Source: Podarcis raffonei
Taxonomy: Eukaryota > Chordata > Lepidosauria > Squamata > Lacertidae
DNA: 64,000 nucleotides
Reading direction: 5' to 3'
Assembly: GCF_027172205.1 (NCBI RefSeq)
Contig: NC_070619.1
Coordinates: forward strand, 3,420,001-3,484,000
Shown: in pieces, positions 63,734 to 64,000 of the stretch
Layout: every line of letters starts with the position of its first letter
Position numbering within the stretch: the stretch's first letter is position 1
Position numbers and translations under genes: made by a program
Notes under the pieces: generated by a model
What the model saw: only the letters and a program-made list of their open reading frames with translations
What the model was told of the DNA's origin: nothing
The model's database searches: none

Positions 63734-64000
63734 TTTAATTTATACCCCACCCTTCCCGGTTCAAAAACCGGGCTCAGGGCAGCTAAGAACAAATTAAAAA
63801 CACTTAATTGTAAAAGCAGCATAAAATACAGTATTAAAACATGAATAACAATAAAATTCAAAGTTCAGAAATCAATTTAGGGGAAATCCATCTAATAAGC
63901 ATTAGATAATCCTCAGGGCTAGCTGGCTGAATTGGTCCTACTTGGGCCAGCGAGGAGGCCAGGGGAGAATTAGCTGTGGGGTCTCAGAGCGGGTGATCTT
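63691..64000 (-). mobile_element. L2-type LINE 3' end (subfamily B), cut by the window edge
   Basis: An AAT tail (63691-63729) precedes ataccccacccttcccggtt and aaaccgggctcagggcagct. It is the reverse of the 3' end at 4735-5250. Confidence 0.87.

Noticed and set aside
1-64000. CRISPR arrays, operons or bacterial-style systems
   Set aside because: Direct repeats here are microsatellites or transposon parts; the genes have introns and vertebrate splice signals.

Overview
This is nuclear DNA of a vertebrate, almost certainly a squamate reptile (lizard or snake). The evidence is the repeat mix: many full-length Sauria-type tRNA SINEs, Bov-B (RTE) LINE 3' ends, CR1, L2 and L1 LINEs, and several families of Tigger/pogo-like and hAT miniature transposons. 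A lizard, possibly a lacertid, is my best guess, but the species cannot be fixed from the sequence alone.

Two host genes are visible, facing each other tail to tail. On the + strand, three coding exons of the orphan nuclear receptor NR2F6 (EAR2) lie at 9914-10008, 20490-21014 and 24944-25218. They run from the second zinc finger to the stop codon with matching splice phases. The first coding exon (start codon and first zinc finger) was not found and should lie left of the window. On the - strand, seven coding exons at 53610-32510 join in frame into a complete 503-residue, four-pass MARVEL protein with a C-terminal occludin/ELL domain. This is a full-length occludin relative. It sits where mammals carry OCEL1, which keeps only the occludin/ELL domain. 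Candidate poly(A) signals for the two genes lie about 0.4 kb apart, near 29.19 kb (+) and 29.61 kb (-). A candidate non-coding first exon and promoter for the occludin-like gene lies near 59.8 kb.

Layout: 1-9913 is NR2F6 intron 1 or upstream DNA, mostly repeats, with one non-repetitive block rich in homeodomain-core motifs (about 2840-3335). 10009-20489 is an NR2F6 intron made almost wholly of nested transposons. 21015-24943 is the last NR2F6 intron (Bov-B, L1, L2). 25219-29210 is the probable 3'UTR, with an L2 insertion. 29210-29600 is the short intergenic gap. 29600-53675 is the occludin-like gene, with large repeat-filled introns. 53676-64000 is its first intron and upstream DNA, ending in CR1, Bov-B and L2 copies.

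The transposon record is well preserved. Many insertions keep exact target-site duplications, so their order can be read. No CRISPR array, operon, rRNA gene or functional tRNA gene was seen, as expected for this kind of genome. Virus-like remains are limited to isolated LTRs.
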